64,000 nt of DNA from a bacterium (GCA_025774935.1 JALGZK010000003.1:186001-250000); one strand, 5' to 3'. Shown: positions 27,121 through 37,484, numbered from the stretch's first letter. The notes: generated from the letters alone by a model not told the origin. Numbers and translations: made by a program.

Positions 27121-29178
27121 CTACTTGAGAAGCATCATCTTGTGACTGTCGTGGAATTCCCCGGCCTGCATCGTGCAGAAGTACACGCCGCTGCCGACGG
27201 ACTCGCCCTTGTCGTTCCTGCCGTCCCACACGATCTCGTGGGCGCCCGGATCGACCGAACCGTCAACGAGCGTTCTCACCAGCCGGCCCGTGACGTCGTA
27301 CACCCTCACCGACACCTGCGACTCGTGCGGCACGCTGAACGCCACCTTCGTCATCGGGTTGAACGGATTCGGGGTGTTGCCGACGAGGCGGAACGTGCGC
27401 GGCACCTCGGGACGGGCTTCCAGATCGTCAAGCTCCGCGTAAAGGGTCTCGTTGTCGACGCCCCTCAAGTCCGCGCTCTCGAATCCGAGCGCGTACTCGT
27501 CCCCAAGCGCACGGAACGTCAGGAGCGCCACTTCGCCTGAACCGCCGATCGTCACATCGGTGCCGAGAACCGCCACGTCCACCTGAACCGTGCCCTCACC
27601 CTCTCCGTACCAGAAGAACACCTGGCCGAGGGGTGACAGCATGTGATCCGAGAGCCTCGCGGACACGAGCTCGAGTTCCGATCCCTCGAATGCCACGAGC
27701 GCGGAGAGTCCCTTCACTTCAGTGGCGTTGCCATCGAGCCTGAGGGCTATCTCGATGTCACCCATCTCCGTGGTGCCAATCTCAGACAGCTCAAGCGACA
27801 GGGCCTTCGTCGACTCGTCCGGCAGGAACGGGACCGGCCGTGGTGCCACTTCGCCGTAGTTCATGGCGAAGATCATCAGATCCTCGAATTGAACTGCGTC
27901 GTCCGGCTCAGGGATCCCGAGGCGGCCGTTGTCGTCCGTAGGACCTACGTCGCACTCCGAGTCGTTGAACCCCACAGGCGGGGCTGCCGCGTAGGTCCCG
28001 CCGAGCTTGTCGATGTCGGCGGCGTTCACGAGGCCGTTGTAGCCCCACGTGCCGAGGGTCGTAGCGACGTCGCCAAGCCAGTAGTTCGTCGCGCGGTCCT
28101 GGCCCGTGCCGGCTGCGATCCCGTAGTTCAGGGCCCAGTCGTACGCGAACGCACTGTAGTAGTGGATGTCGCGCGGCACGATCGAGTGCGTGGTACTCGT
28201 CACCACACCCGTGGCGTCGTACGCCGTGCCGTCCCCGGTCGTCTCGTCGGTCGGGTACGACGGCGCCGCCGTGTCGTAGTACGGGTAGTCGCCCCACGCA
28301 TCGTACTGGACCCTCACCCCGTAGTAGTTCGTGTCGAGACCGGACGGGTCGTCCCAGTCCAGGTCTACCTCCTCGTGTGCAGGAGCAGCGGCGAAACCAG
28401 TGATCGCACCCGGTGCGGTGTTGTCGGCCTCGATGTCGTCGCTGTCGGTCCCCGAGTTGCCGAGCCCGTCAGTCGCCGTGATCGTCACGGTCTTGACGCC
28501 GTCGGCCGTCAGCGTCACGCTCGCGAGAGCCGTCGTCCACGTCGCCACGTTCGCTGAGTAGCTCTCCGCCGCCACAGCCGAACCGCCACCTGCCAGGAGC
28601 CCCGAGAGATCAGCGACGATGTCGGCGGCCGTCAGGCCGTAGTCGTCGGTCACCGTGGCCGTGAGCTCCAGGTTGTCGGTGTCCTTGGCGAAGTCATCCG
28701 TGTGGGCCAGCGTCAGGTTTTCGATGAAGGCCCCGGTCACGACCGGATCCGTGATATCCACCTGGATCTCGCCGTCGTCCTCGAAGAACCCGGTCAAGGG
28801 GTTGTTGTTCTTGTCCCGCACCGCCACGATCGTGAGATCAACAGGACTCGTCCCGAAGGCGACCGCATCGAACCCCAGGGTGAACATGGTCCCCGGGCCC
28901 GTCACGCCGTCGACTCCCCCAAGCAGAGTGCAGTCGATCGTTCTCGTGTTGCCGGTTCCGTAGACGAAGAACTGCGTCGTGCCAGCGTCCGAGAGCAGAG
29001 TGCCCTCCGTGACGCCGGTCAGGGCGACCTTGGCTGCGTCCCAGGTCACGGTCATCGAGTAGCCGTAGAGGAGGCCGCTCCCGCCACCCAGGTAGTTCAC
29101 ATCGATCTCGCCGTCCGGTGTGTTCGGAAGCGACGCCACGTTCAGGATGAGCGGGTCGGGGTCGCAGACGACGTTCCC
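27121..29178 (-). repeat. C-terminal cassette, copy 5
   Basis: About 686 codons from GNVVCDPDPLILN to the stop. Many stretches are near-identical to copy 4 at the DNA level, for example the bases coding for FEDLMIFAMNYGEVAPR. Confidence 0.85.
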
Positions 29179-32100
29179 CGCAAGGAGCGGGACGAACGTC
29201 ACGTAGTCGGATACCGCGTTCCCGAGACCTCCCGGGTTCGACGTCCCGTGGAACGGTCCCGTCGGGTCACCCCACCAGTTGTAGGTCGCGTCGACGGCCG
29301 CCGTCAGGTAGTTGTAAACGCCGAAGGATGCGTTCCCGAAGATGGCGTTGTTGTAGATGTCGATGAGACCCGGCCATCCGTCGTAGAGCGCCACGCCCAT
29401 TCCGCCTGTGTTGTCCCGCAGGAGGTTGTCAAAGACGGCGATGTTCTTGGGGTCGAACGGCGTGTCGGGCGTCGCCTCGTAGTAGCCGTCCCCGTAGTTG
29501 CTGAGGAAGATCCCGTTCATGTTCGCGCTCATGTCGTTCCCGCGAACGTCGATCTCCTGCGATGCATCGATCCAGAGAGCGCTGTAGGTCCCGTCGTGCA
29601 GATCGTTCTCTGCGACCTCGAGCGGCGCCCCCGCCGATGTCATCGACTGGAGACAGATCGAGGCTTGGGCCGTGTTGTAGACCTCGTTGCCCCTGATCTC
29701 GAGCCCCGTGAAGTCGAGAAGAGCCGTGAGGGTGGGGTCGTAGATGCCGAGCGGGTCTGAGGGGTCATACCGCTCGCTCTCGGTTCCGAGGTAGATGCCG
29801 AAGCCTCTCGACCCGTTCGTGTTGTAGATCGTGTTGTCGAGGAGCTTCAGGCCGGAGTAGCCGAAGTTGGCGACGTAGTCGGGCTGGTCGAGGTAGCCCA
29901 TGATGCCGATCTTGCAGTCGCGGATGGTGAATCCCTGGATCGTGACGTCGTCGGCCGCGAGGTCGAAGCCTGGGCTGCCTGCTCCTGGCACAACCTCGGG
30001 ATTCCCGGACCCGATCAGCGCGACCGCCTTGTCCACGCTCACCGACTCGGTGTACGTGCCTGGAAGCACGTTCACCGTGCTCGCGGTAACGAGATCCACG
30101 CCCTCCTGGATCCTGCCACCACCGCCGCCGCCCTGCGGGCTGTCGTCGTCCACCCAGAGCTCAGAGAAGTCCCCGACATAGCCAGGGTCCTGCGCGGCCC
30201 CGCCACCGAGCCACGGGGTGTAGTCGCAGGTCACGCCGCCGTTCGCCTCAGCCTTCACCGCAGCGGCGTCCGTCGACCCCCAGTAGTTCCCGGAGGCGTC
30301 GACCGTCTCGGTCACGGCACCGCCGACCTTGACTCCGAAGTTCGTGTTCCCGCTCAGGTCGTTGTCGGCGATCGTCACCCGCTCCGTGTCGATCACGTGC
30401 TTGTCGACGTTCACGCCGGTGTCGATGCAGTCGCTGAGGTCATTCCCCTCGATGGTGATGTCCTGCCCCTTGATGTTGATGCCGAAGCGGACCTGGCCAT
30501 CGAGGTCGTTGTCCTCGATCGTCACGAACGTCGTCGTGCCCCAGAACGACACCCCATCCTTGTTCCCGGAGAGATCGTTCCCGCTGATCGTGACGTCCGT
30601 GACGTTGCTGCCGCCGCATCCCCGGGAGCCAGTGAACCCGCTCACGACGTTTCCGGTGACGCTCGCGGTCGTCACTCCTGTCATGTAGATGCCCGCCGCG
30701 TCCCCCGCGGGGGTGCCACCCGGTGCGATCGTGTTGTTCGTGATCGTCACGTTTGTGGCGACGTTCGGCTGAACGACGACTCCCGTCTTGTTCACGACCA
30801 TGCGGTTCCTGTTGACGGTCGTGAAGTCGTTGCCCTTGTAGAGAACGCCGATGTACCCGTCGAGGATGTTGTCCTCGATCGTGAGGTTGTCGTCCCAGCA
30901 GCGGACGACGGACTCATCCGAGTAGTTGAACGTCGGACTTCCAAGCACGGTGAAGCCCGCGAGCGAGGCCCCCGTCACGCCGCTCGGGATCTCCACCGCC
31001 ACGTTCGGGTTCGTGACGCCGATCCCGGTGATGTCCACTGTCGACTCGTTCGCGGGAGTAGTCCGGGCGCCGCCGGCCGTCGGGTCAATCCCGTACTGCG
31101 CGCCCCGGAGATCCACAGACGTGCTGAGCGTCAGGCGCTCCGCGTACGTCCCGGCCGCCACTTCGATCACGTCGCCTGGATTCGCTGCGTTGATCGCGGG
31201 CTGGATCGCGAAGAACCACGTGTCCTGGGTGACGTTGTGAACCGGGGCGTTCAAGTCCGCCACCGCGAATCCGTAGTCCTCGTCCCCGATAGACGCGTCG
31301 TTGAACTCGCCACCGTAGTGGATGCCGAAGATCCCGCCACCCAGATCGGTGATCGAGCACTCCTTCAGGCTCAGCCTGTCCGGAGTAAGCGAGGCATCGA
31401 CCTTTGGGAGGAGCGGGCTGCTGTGGTCGTAGAGGAAGGTCCAGGAGCCCGCACCTGCGTTCAGCGTCGCCGACGTGGCGAGCTGGACGCCTGAGTCGTC
31501 CTGCGCGACGAGGAACATCCCGTAGTCGCCGCTCGGGAGGACGGCTATGCCCCCCGAGGGTGTGAATCCGTTGACGACGCCGGACTCCGCGGCAGCAAAC
31601 GCGACGATCTCAGTCGTCCCGTCGGGGGAGTAGTACCTCGCGTCCCCCGCGGCTGCCCCGGAGTTGCAGTATCGGATGTTCCCTCCACCGTCCTGGTACC
31701 AGAAGTGGACCTTTCCGCCGATCGGGTCGTCGTAGACCGCGACGATCCCCGCCCCGTTGTCCGTGTTGAGCCCCAGGTTGCCCTGGCCGACCCACGTGAC
31801 CCCACCGTCGGTGGAGAGGCTGTAGTCGGTGACGGACGGGCAGTTGTTCGAGTACATGATCCAGTTCCCGGCGGACATCTGGTACACGGTCGGATGGCAC
31901 GTCCCTGAGTATCCAGTCAGTACCGTCCCTGTCGCCGGAAACTGATTGTAGTCACCCACCGAGACCACACGAGTGAACGCCGAGCTGTTGTTCCTGTCCT
32001 CGAAGTACATGATGTAAGGATCACCGGCCGTTCCCGCGCCGGTGACGCTCAGGTACCGAATCTCGTATGCCGGGAATGGCCCGGTCAGTGGATTCGCCTG

Positions 32101-32193
32101 CTTGCCGTAGTCTGTGACCGCGTGGGCGGGGGTCGTGCACACGACCAGCGCCACCGCGGCTGCAAGCATGAGGAGGGTTGAGGTGCGCTTCAT
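27121..32193 (-). CDS. Giant secreted protein: N-terminal propeller-like domain, two beta-helices and cohesin/dockerin cassette
   Basis: The protein has 1690 residues; GGAG lies before the ATG at 32193. Residues 1-25 are a signal peptide (TPAHA-VTD). Residues 26-320 resemble a sialidase or GH43-like propeller (YIMYFEDRNN, YSLSTDGGVTWVG, VHFWYQDGGG), but no catalytic acids can be assigned. Residues 325-672 are a beta-helix almost the same as that of the 37723 gene. Residues 690-1005 are a second, different beta-helix. The full cassette runs from 1006: cohesin-like A, Ig-like, FN3-like, dockerin-like (1368-1453), cohesin-like B (1460-1590), sorting domain (1600-1690, NTPNPFNPMT, final MLLK). 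A strong sigma70-like promoter lies 325 bases upstream, and the long leader carries a hairpin element shared with the 37723 gene. Confidence 0.9.
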   Translation of the reverse strand: MKRTSTLLMLAAAVALVVCTTPAHAVTDYGKQANPLTGPFPAYEIRYLSVTGAGTAGDPYIMYFEDRNNSSAFTRVVSVGDYNQFPATGTVLTGYSGTCHPTVYQMSAGNWIMYSNNCPSVTDYSLSTDGGVTWVGQGNLGLNTDNGAGIVAVYDDPIGGKVHFWYQDGGGNIRYCNSGAAAGDARYYSPDGTTEIVAFAAAESGVVNGFTPSGGIAVLPSGDYGMFLVAQDDSGVQLATSATLNAGAGSWTFLYDHSSPLLPKVDASLTPDRLSLKECSITDLGGGIFGIHYGGEFNDASIGDEDYGFAVADLNAPVHNVTQDTWFFAIQPAINAANPGDVIEVAAGTYAERLTLSTSVDLRGAQYGIDPTAGGARTTPANESTVDITGIGVTNPNVAVEIPSGVTGASLAGFTVLGSPTFNYSDESVVRCWDDNLTIEDNILDGYIGVLYKGNDFTTVNRNRMVVNKTGVVVQPNVATNVTITNNTIAPGGTPAGDAAGIYMTGVTTASVTGNVVSGFTGSRGCGGSNVTDVTISGNDLSGNKDGVSFWGTTTFVTIEDNDLDGQVRFGINIKGQDITIEGNDLSDCIDTGVNVDKHVIDTERVTIADNDLSGNTNFGVKVGGAVTETVDASGNYWGSTDAAAVKAEANGGVTCDYTPWLGGGAAQDPGYVGDFSELWVDDDSPQGGGGGGRIQEGVDLVTASTVNVLPGTYTESVSVDKAVALIGSGNPEVVPGAGSPGFDLAADDVTIQGFTIRDCKIGIMGYLDQPDYVANFGYSGLKLLDNTIYNTNGSRGFGIYLGTESERYDPSDPLGIYDPTLTALLDFTGLEIRGNEVYNTAQASICLQSMTSAGAPLEVAENDLHDGTYSALWIDASQEIDVRGNDMSANMNGIFLSNYGDGYYEATPDTPFDPKNIAVFDNLLRDNTGGMGVALYDGWPGLIDIYNNAIFGNASFGVYNYLTAAVDATYNWWGDPTGPFHGTSNPGGLGNAVSDYVTFVPLLAGNVVCDPDPLILNVASLPNTPDGEIDVNYLGGGSGLLYGYSMTVTWDAAKVALTGVTEGTLLSDAGTTQFFVYGTGNTRTIDCTLLGGVDGVTGPGTMFTLGFDAVAFGTSPVDLTIVAVRDKNNNPLTGFFEDDGEIQVDITDPVVTGAFIENLTLAHTDDFAKDTDNLELTATVTDDYGLTAADIVADLSGLLAGGGSAVAAESYSANVATWTTALASVTLTADGVKTVTITATDGLGNSGTDSDDIEADNTAPGAITGFAAAPAHEEVDLDWDDPSGLDTNYYGVRVQYDAWGDYPYYDTAAPSYPTDETTGDGTAYDATGVVTSTTHSIVPRDIHYYSAFAYDWALNYGIAAGTGQDRATNYWLGDVATTLGTWGYNGLVNAADIDKLGGTYAAAPPVGFNDSECDVGPTDDNGRLGIPEPDDAVQFEDLMIFAMNYGEVAPRPVPFLPDESTKALSLELSEIGTTEMGDIEIALRLDGNATEVKGLSALVAFEGSELELVSARLSDHMLSPLGQVFFWYGEGEGTVQVDVAVLGTDVTIGGSGEVALLTFRALGDEYALGFESADLRGVDNETLYAELDDLEARPEVPRTFRLVGNTPNPFNPMTKVAFSVPHESQVSVRVYDVTGRLVRTLVDGSVDPGAHEIVWDGRNDKGESVGSGVYFCTMQAGEFHDSHKMMLLK
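30170..31200 (-). repeat. Beta-helix module shared between giant genes, copy b
   Basis: Long runs, such as those around 30450-30640, differ from 41040-41230 at only a few scattered bases, mostly synonymous. The flanking domains on both sides are different or far less alike. Confidence 0.85.
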
Positions 32194-32378
32194 CTTCTCT
32201 CTCCCCGGCCCTTTCGGCCCGTTTGCTCCCTCAGTTTCACGCCCTCACCAAGTCCTCGGGCGCAGCTCAGTCACAGGCTTCTCTCGGTCCCGCTTGACAC
32301 CTCCTTCACTCGTCCGTATATTGCGCAACGAAGCGTGGGTACGCGCGCCTTCCTCAGGCAACGCGTTCCCCGCTGTCC

Positions 32379-32440
32379 ACGGGCGGCTGGGCCTGGCTGC
32401 GAACCCAATCTCCAGTCGCCCGTTCTCTATTCCTGTGACA
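32379..32440 (-). promoter_or_regulatory. Conserved leader hairpin element, copy 1
   Basis: On the minus strand GTCACAGGAAT is followed by a 12-base arm (ACGGGCGACTGG), a loop containing GATTGG, and the closing arm CCAGCCGCCCGT (11 of 12 pairs). The loop, both arms and the flank match the element at 43147-43203. It starts about 186 bases before the ATG. Confidence 0.6.
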
Positions 32441-32524
32441 TTCGGCGGTGTGCGCTCGGCTGCGAACGGCCCCGCGATCGGCCTCAAGCACCGTCAGAGG
32501 TCGTCCCTCATCCGAGGCACTCTA

Positions 32525-32553
32525 ATGATAGCGCACACTGAGCCGATGGTCAA
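32525..32553 (-). promoter_or_regulatory. Strong sigma70-like promoter for the 27121-32193 gene
   Basis: TTGACC (32548-32553) and TATCAT (32525-32530) each match five of six consensus bases and are 17 bases apart on the minus strand. The predicted start near 32518 gives a leader of about 325 bases. Confidence 0.7.
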
Positions 32554-32682
32554 TGCTGAACACTATGAAAGCGCATCAAATCCACTCTGAATGAGCGACT
32601 GCTCAGTTTTGTCCTCTCTGACAAGCACCGTCGACGCCTGCTGTCATGTATCTCAAGAACTCCCGCTCCGTAGCGAGTCAGA

Positions 32683-32710
32683 CGATAGCCCGGCGCAGGC
32701 CGGGCTATCG
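32683..32710 (-). terminator. Perfect 12-pair hairpin in the intergenic region
   Basis: CGATAGCCCGGC and GCCGGGCTATCG enclose CTGC. It is 233 bases after the stop of the 32943 gene and 130 bases before the promoter of the next unit. It is symmetrical, so it could act on either strand; no U-run. Confidence 0.45.
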
Positions 32711-32942
32711 CGTAGTTCCTGATCTCCATGAGCGCATCGGGGCAGGCCCGGACGAAACTGCAAGCCGGGGGGTCGGAGCAGAAGACGCCCGGGCCTCCCC
32801 ATGGACCATCCCGGAGAGCGGTACGGGAGAGGTCCATTGCGCTGTACGGCTGCGGCGTCATGCCGCGATCTTCTACCCTCCAGCCCGGGCTGTGCGATGC
32901 CGGCCGCCCGCAGTCCCTTGGCCGGGAGGGCTCTCGTTCCTC

Positions 32943-35015
32943 CTACTTCAAGAGCATCATCTTGTGGCTATCGTGGAAGTCGGCCGTCTGCATCGTGCAG
33001 AAGTAGACGCCGCTTCCCACCGACTCGCCGTGATCGCTCCGGCCGTCCCACGCTACCTCGTGGACGCCCGGCTCGACCGTACCGTCAACCAGCGTCCGGA
33101 CCAGACGACCAGTAACGTCGTAGACCCTCACAGAGACCTGAGCCTCGTGCGGGACCGCGAACGCTATCTTGGTCATCGGGTTGAACGGGTTCGGGGTGTT
33201 CCCGACCAGGCGGAACGCCATCGGTACACCAGGCTTCGCCTCGTGCTCCTCGAGGTCCGCGTAGAGATCTTCGTTGTCCGCGCCCCGCAGATCCGCGCTC
33301 ACGAAGTCGAGCGCGTACTCGTCCGCGAGAACCCGGAACGTGAGGATCGCCACGTCGCCTGAGCCGCCGAGCGTCACGCCGGTGCCCAGCACTGCCATGT
33401 CGACCTGGACGGAGCTCTCGTTCCCGCCGTGCCAGAAGAACGTGCGGCCGATCGGCGAGAGCATCTCATCCGAGAGCCTCGCCCCCACGAACTCGACCTC
33501 GTTCGAGTCGAACTCGATCAGCGTCGAGATACCCTTCACTTCGCTGGCGTTCCCCTCGAGCCTGAGAGCGATCTCGACCTCGCCCGCCTCCAACGCCGTC
33601 CGCTCGACGAGCTCGAGCGACAGAGCCTTCGTTGACTCGTCCGGGAGGAGGGGCACAATCCGCGGCGTCACCATCCCGTAGTTCAGAGCGAAGATCATGA
33701 GATCCTCGAACTGTATGGCCGCGTCGGGGAACGGCAGGCCCAGTCTGGAACCGTTCGGGTTCACCGTGGGACCGACGTCGCACTCCGCGTTGTTCCCCGT
33801 CGGGCTCGTGACGAAGTACGTGCCACCGAGCTTGTCGATGTCCGCGTCATTCACGAGGCCGTTATAGCCCCAGACGCCGATCGTAGTCGCGATGTCGCCC
33901 AGCCAGTAGTTGTTAGAGAGGTCGCGGGCGGTCGTCGCAGCGGCTCCGTAGTTCCTGGCGATGTCGTAGCAGAACGCCTGGTAGTAGTAGATGTTCCGCG
34001 GGATGACACCGTCCGTGTACGTCGTCCCGGCGCCGTTGTAGACCTCCGTCCCGGAGGCCTCGGTCGCGGGATAGAACGCACCTACCGCCGGCCACGAGCC
34101 GACGAACGCGGGATAGAGCGGGTAGTCGCCGACGTTCTCGTCTCTCCGAACGGTGACGCCCGCGAGATAGAGATCCGTCCCCATCGTCCAGCTGAGGCCG
34201 CACTCCTCGTGGGCGACGGTTGCGTCGAAGTCGGTGACCGCCGTCGGAGGCGTGTTGTCGGCGATGATCGTGTCGCTGTCCTGCGCCGCGGGGTTCCCGA
34301 TCGGGTCGGTCGCGTCGACCGTCACAGTCACAGTCCCGTCGGCGGGCGTGCAGGCCACGCTCGCGATCGCTGTCGTCCAGGTCGCGACGCTCGCCACGTA
34401 CGTGTCGGGATTCACCGCCGCGCCGCCGCCCAGACCGGAGAGGTCGGCCACGATGTTCGCGACACCGAAGCTCGGGTCGTCATCGGTGACAGTAGCCGTC
34501 ACACGCGCGGTGTCGGTGTCCTTGATGTAGTCGTCGGTGTGCGCGAGGGTCAGGTTCTCGATGAGAGTCGCCGTGATCACCGGTGCCTGGACGTCCACGA
34601 TGAGCTCGCCATCGTCCTCATAGAAGCCGGGGAGCACCGCGTTCGTGTTGTCCCTGACCGAGATGATCGTAACGTCAATCGGGCTCGTGCCCTGCGACAG
34701 CCCCGTGAAGGCGATCGAGAACATCGTCCCGGGACCCGTGACGCCCGGGTTGCTGGCGCCGAGGATCGCGCAATCGACCGTGATCTCATTCGCCCCGGAA
34801 GCGCTCGCCTGGAAGACCGTCGAGCCGGCATCCGACAGGAGCGTTCCTTCCGTCACGCTGCCGGGAGCCGTGCTCGCGAGAGCGCCGTCCCAGGAGAACT
34901 TGATCGAGTACCCGTAGACCATGCCGCCTCCGCCGCCGAGGTAGTTCACGTCCACCGTCTGCGTCGGATTGGCGACCGTCAGGTACTGCGGATCAGGATC
35001 GCACACGATGTTCGC
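32943..35015 (-). repeat. C-terminal cassette, copy 6
   Basis: About 691 codons from ANIVCDPDPQYL to the stop. The cohesin-like A, Ig-like and FN3-like parts follow copy 7 most closely (VACTPADGTVTVTVDATDP region). Confidence 0.85.
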
Positions 35016-37484
35016 CGTGCCCGTCTTCCCGATCCACGGATCGTAGTCGACCTCCGCGGCAGTTCCGACGACCGTGTCGCCGGTGCCGCCGGGATTCCCG
35101 GCGTTCGTCGGGCCGCTGGCGTCACCCCACCAGTTCATCTCGGCGTCGAGGGGACCACCGGTGCCCGAGTCTACCGTCAGACCCCAGTCGGTGTGCCCGC
35201 TGATGGTGTTGAGGTAGATCGAACCCGCAGGAATCGGGTACGTACCGCCAAGGGTGGCCACCCAGATGCCCTGTCCGCAGTTCGTGAGGACATTGTTGTA
35301 GACATTGAGGGTGTTGATGCCCCAGAGCTGAAGGGCCTCGCCCTCGCCCCACGAGCCCGGCTGGACGTCGTTGATGTGGTTCCCGTAGATGTTGACGACG
35401 TCCGCGCGATTGACCTCGAACGCGGCCCACTGGTTGCCGACCTCGGCATTGTTGCCGCCGATGTTGTCGACCGTGTTCCCGTAGATGTTCACGGTGTTCG
35501 TGAAGTCCCCGGAGAACCCGCGGAGGACGACAGAGCCGTTGTTGTCGTGGAAGTAGTTGTCCGCGAAGACGACGTCCTCCATGATGGACCCGTCTCCGCC
35601 GCTCCCGCTGCGCGTGTCGCAGACCGACCAGCCGAGCAGTTCCTTGAACTCACAATCGGTCACGGTGAAGTCGCCGGTCATCTGACCGCCGGAGTAGCCG
35701 TGCCGTCCGGAGGCGAACTGCCCATCGACGATCAAGGTGTCGAAGGTGATGTTGCTGATCGTGCCGAGCGCGCGAATCACCGAGTTACTGGCCGCGGCCC
35801 CCTGGATGTGAAGGCTCGCGACCGTCAGGCCGTCCGTCCCGCCGGCGATCGTCATGCCGCCCGTGATGATCGGGAGGCTGCCGCCAGTGAGCGTTCCGCC
35901 GCTCATCGTCGAGGGGATCGCGACGCTCTCGTTGTATGTCCCCTCCTCGATAGTGACAGTGGAGCCAGCACCCGCAAGGTCGAGGGCGTCTTGGATCGAG
36001 TCGTCGGACCCCCAGTCCATCGGGACCGTCCCGGGTGTCGCCGCGTACCACGGGCTGTAGTCGACGTTCGTTGTGACGTTCACGCCGCCGCCGCGACCCG
36101 AACCGCCTGAGAGCGGAGACGACTGACCGCCCTCGCCGTGCGGAACTACCTCGTCCGTGGCGGCGAACGGAGAGATTGCCCCGTGCGAGGAACCTGACAC
36201 CGGCCTCGGCACTGTCACCGCCGGGCCGTCCGTGGCTCCCCAGTAGTTCTCTTCGGCGTCGACCGTGTTGGAGTAGTTGTTGTAGACACCGAAGTCCCCG
36301 CAGCCGGAGAGGTCGTTGCCGGTGGCGGTCACGTTGACGGTACCGCCGCTTACCTCCACGTACTCGACGATCCCGTCGCCACAGGCGATCGTGTTGTTCG
36401 TGACGGCGGCCGTCATCGTTCCACTCGTCCAGCCGCTGTAGTAGCCGCCGCCCCAGGGATCGACGTCGCTGCCGTACAGATCGACACCGGAGTACGCGCC
36501 GTCGTGGATGTTGCAGTCGTCGACCGTCAGGTCGATCGATGCGCCTGGGTCGCCCAGGTGGACACCGACGCTCCAGTCGCAATCGTCGAGCTCGACGCCG
36601 TCGACCGTGATGACGGGCGTGCCGGGGTGCGTGTAGACCCAGTTCCACTGGGAGTAGTTCACGCCCATCTGGCACTCGTCGACGAGCCCGCCGGTGATGT
36701 CGATGTCACCGCACTCGAAGAAGAGGATGCCCGTCGCGGCCCAGTCGCTGCCGGTGTAGGCGACGCCCGTCACGTTGTTGCCCGTGAGCGAGCCGTCCGC
36801 GCCGTACGAGATCTGGATGCCGTTCCCGGCGTTGTACGGGCTCGGGGCGTTGTCGATGTCATTCCCGTTGACCGTGCAGTCCGCGTCGGGTCCCATGACC
36901 AAGAGCCCGCCCTTCTGGAAGTTCGGAAGGACGTTGTCCGAGAAGTCGACGGTACACGTGCCGGTCGCGCTGTGCGTCGCGGCCACGGAGACCACGCGCT
37001 GCGCCCCGGGGCTCCCGGCGTAGAGCACGTCCTCGATCCGGCAGTCCGTCACCGAGCCGTCGGCGTCGAACATGTGGATGCCGTAGAAGTTGTCCGGACC
37101 GAGCTCGCGGCCGTCGAGCGTCATGTCGGTGATGTTCACCGTGCACGGACCGACGACGCCGATCATCGGATCGACCGTGCGGGCCGTCGCGTTCCACTGC
37201 GTGACCGAGTAGGTCGTCCGGTCGCCCACGTCGACGGCCTCGAGGATCGTCGAGCCGACTCCCGCGCCCACGAGATCGAGGCTCTTGCCGTCGATCTTGA
37301 CCTGTTCTCTGTACGTGCCGGCGGCCACGTGGATCACGTCTCCAGAGGCCGCGGCGGCGTCGACGGCTGCCTGAATCGTCGCATAGGTTCCCGGAACATA
37401 GAGGTCGCCGGCCAGCGCGGGCACCGACACCAGAACCAGGAGGGCCGTCAACAGAGCGAATCCGCACATTCCGTTTGCTCTCAT
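32943..37484 (-). CDS. Giant secreted protein: two beta-helices and cohesin/dockerin cassette
   Basis: The protein has 1513 residues from the ATG at 37484 (GGGAG eight bases upstream, and the hydrophobic signal MCGFALLTALLVLVSVPALA follows at once); the frame from 37547 adds 21 unlikely residues. Residues 25-430 are a beta-helix paralogous to the whole head of 12575-16081 (both have GTYREQ, RELGPDxFYGIH, NxxNFQKG and DPWGGGYY). Residues 475-800 are a second beta-helix with INGNTV-like coils. The cassette follows: cohesin-like A from 824, Ig-like, FN3-like, dockerin-like 1191-1278, cohesin-like B 1283-1412, sorting domain 1424-1513 (NTPNPFNPMT). The insertion of the second helix is the main difference from its paralogue. 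No catalytic set is recognised; a binding role at the surface is inferred. Confidence 0.9.
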   Translation of the reverse strand: MRANGMCGFALLTALLVLVSVPALAGDLYVPGTYATIQAAVDAAAASGDVIHVAAGTYREQVKIDGKSLDLVGAGVGSTILEAVDVGDRTTYSVTQWNATARTVDPMIGVVGPCTVNITDMTLDGRELGPDNFYGIHMFDADGSVTDCRIEDVLYAGSPGAQRVVSVAATHSATGTCTVDFSDNVLPNFQKGGLLVMGPDADCTVNGNDIDNAPSPYNAGNGIQISYGADGSLTGNNVTGVAYTGSDWAATGILFFECGDIDITGGLVDECQMGVNYSQWNWVYTHPGTPVITVDGVELDDCDWSVGVHLGDPGASIDLTVDDCNIHDGAYSGVDLYGSDVDPWGGGYYSGWTSGTMTAAVTNNTIACGDGIVEYVEVSGGTVNVTATGNDLSGCGDFGVYNNYSNTVDAEENYWGATDGPAVTVPRPVSGSSHGAISPFAATDEVVPHGEGGQSSPLSGGSGRGGGVNVTTNVDYSPWYAATPGTVPMDWGSDDSIQDALDLAGAGSTVTIEEGTYNESVAIPSTMSGGTLTGGSLPIITGGMTIAGGTDGLTVASLHIQGAAASNSVIRALGTISNITFDTLIVDGQFASGRHGYSGGQMTGDFTVTDCEFKELLGWSVCDTRSGSGGDGSIMEDVVFADNYFHDNNGSVVLRGFSGDFTNTVNIYGNTVDNIGGNNAEVGNQWAAFEVNRADVVNIYGNHINDVQPGSWGEGEALQLWGINTLNVYNNVLTNCGQGIWVATLGGTYPIPAGSIYLNTISGHTDWGLTVDSGTGGPLDAEMNWWGDASGPTNAGNPGGTGDTVVGTAAEVDYDPWIGKTGTANIVCDPDPQYLTVANPTQTVDVNYLGGGGGMVYGYSIKFSWDGALASTAPGSVTEGTLLSDAGSTVFQASASGANEITVDCAILGASNPGVTGPGTMFSIAFTGLSQGTSPIDVTIISVRDNTNAVLPGFYEDDGELIVDVQAPVITATLIENLTLAHTDDYIKDTDTARVTATVTDDDPSFGVANIVADLSGLGGGAAVNPDTYVASVATWTTAIASVACTPADGTVTVTVDATDPIGNPAAQDSDTIIADNTPPTAVTDFDATVAHEECGLSWTMGTDLYLAGVTVRRDENVGDYPLYPAFVGSWPAVGAFYPATEASGTEVYNGAGTTYTDGVIPRNIYYYQAFCYDIARNYGAAATTARDLSNNYWLGDIATTIGVWGYNGLVNDADIDKLGGTYFVTSPTGNNAECDVGPTVNPNGSRLGLPFPDAAIQFEDLMIFALNYGMVTPRIVPLLPDESTKALSLELVERTALEAGEVEIALRLEGNASEVKGISTLIEFDSNEVEFVGARLSDEMLSPIGRTFFWHGGNESSVQVDMAVLGTGVTLGGSGDVAILTFRVLADEYALDFVSADLRGADNEDLYADLEEHEAKPGVPMAFRLVGNTPNPFNPMTKIAFAVPHEAQVSVRVYDVTGRLVRTLVDGTVEPGVHEVAWDGRSDHGESVGSGVYFCTMQTADFHDSHKMMLLK

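Larger units (their letters stand above)
32194..32942. other. 749-base intergenic region: leader, promoter and hairpins
   Basis: From left to right it contains the 325-base leader of the 27121 gene with the element at 32379-32440, the promoter at 32525-32553, a perfect hairpin at 32683-32710, and an inverted repeat at 32801-32837 (ATGGACC with GGTCCAT, 23 bases apart). Small open frames here have no family resemblance and no ribosome sites, so I call no gene. Confidence 0.6.

Noticed and set aside
32379-32440. Assigning the leader element to a known riboswitch class
   Set aside because: I compared it by memory with the cores of cobalamin, TPP, SAM, glycine and c-di-GMP riboswitches and none of the invariant bases line up, so it is left as an unnamed element.
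32550-32861. Small minus-strand open frame in the intergenic region
   Set aside because: It overlaps the promoter-side region and a 12-pair hairpin, has no ribosome site and no recognisable domain.
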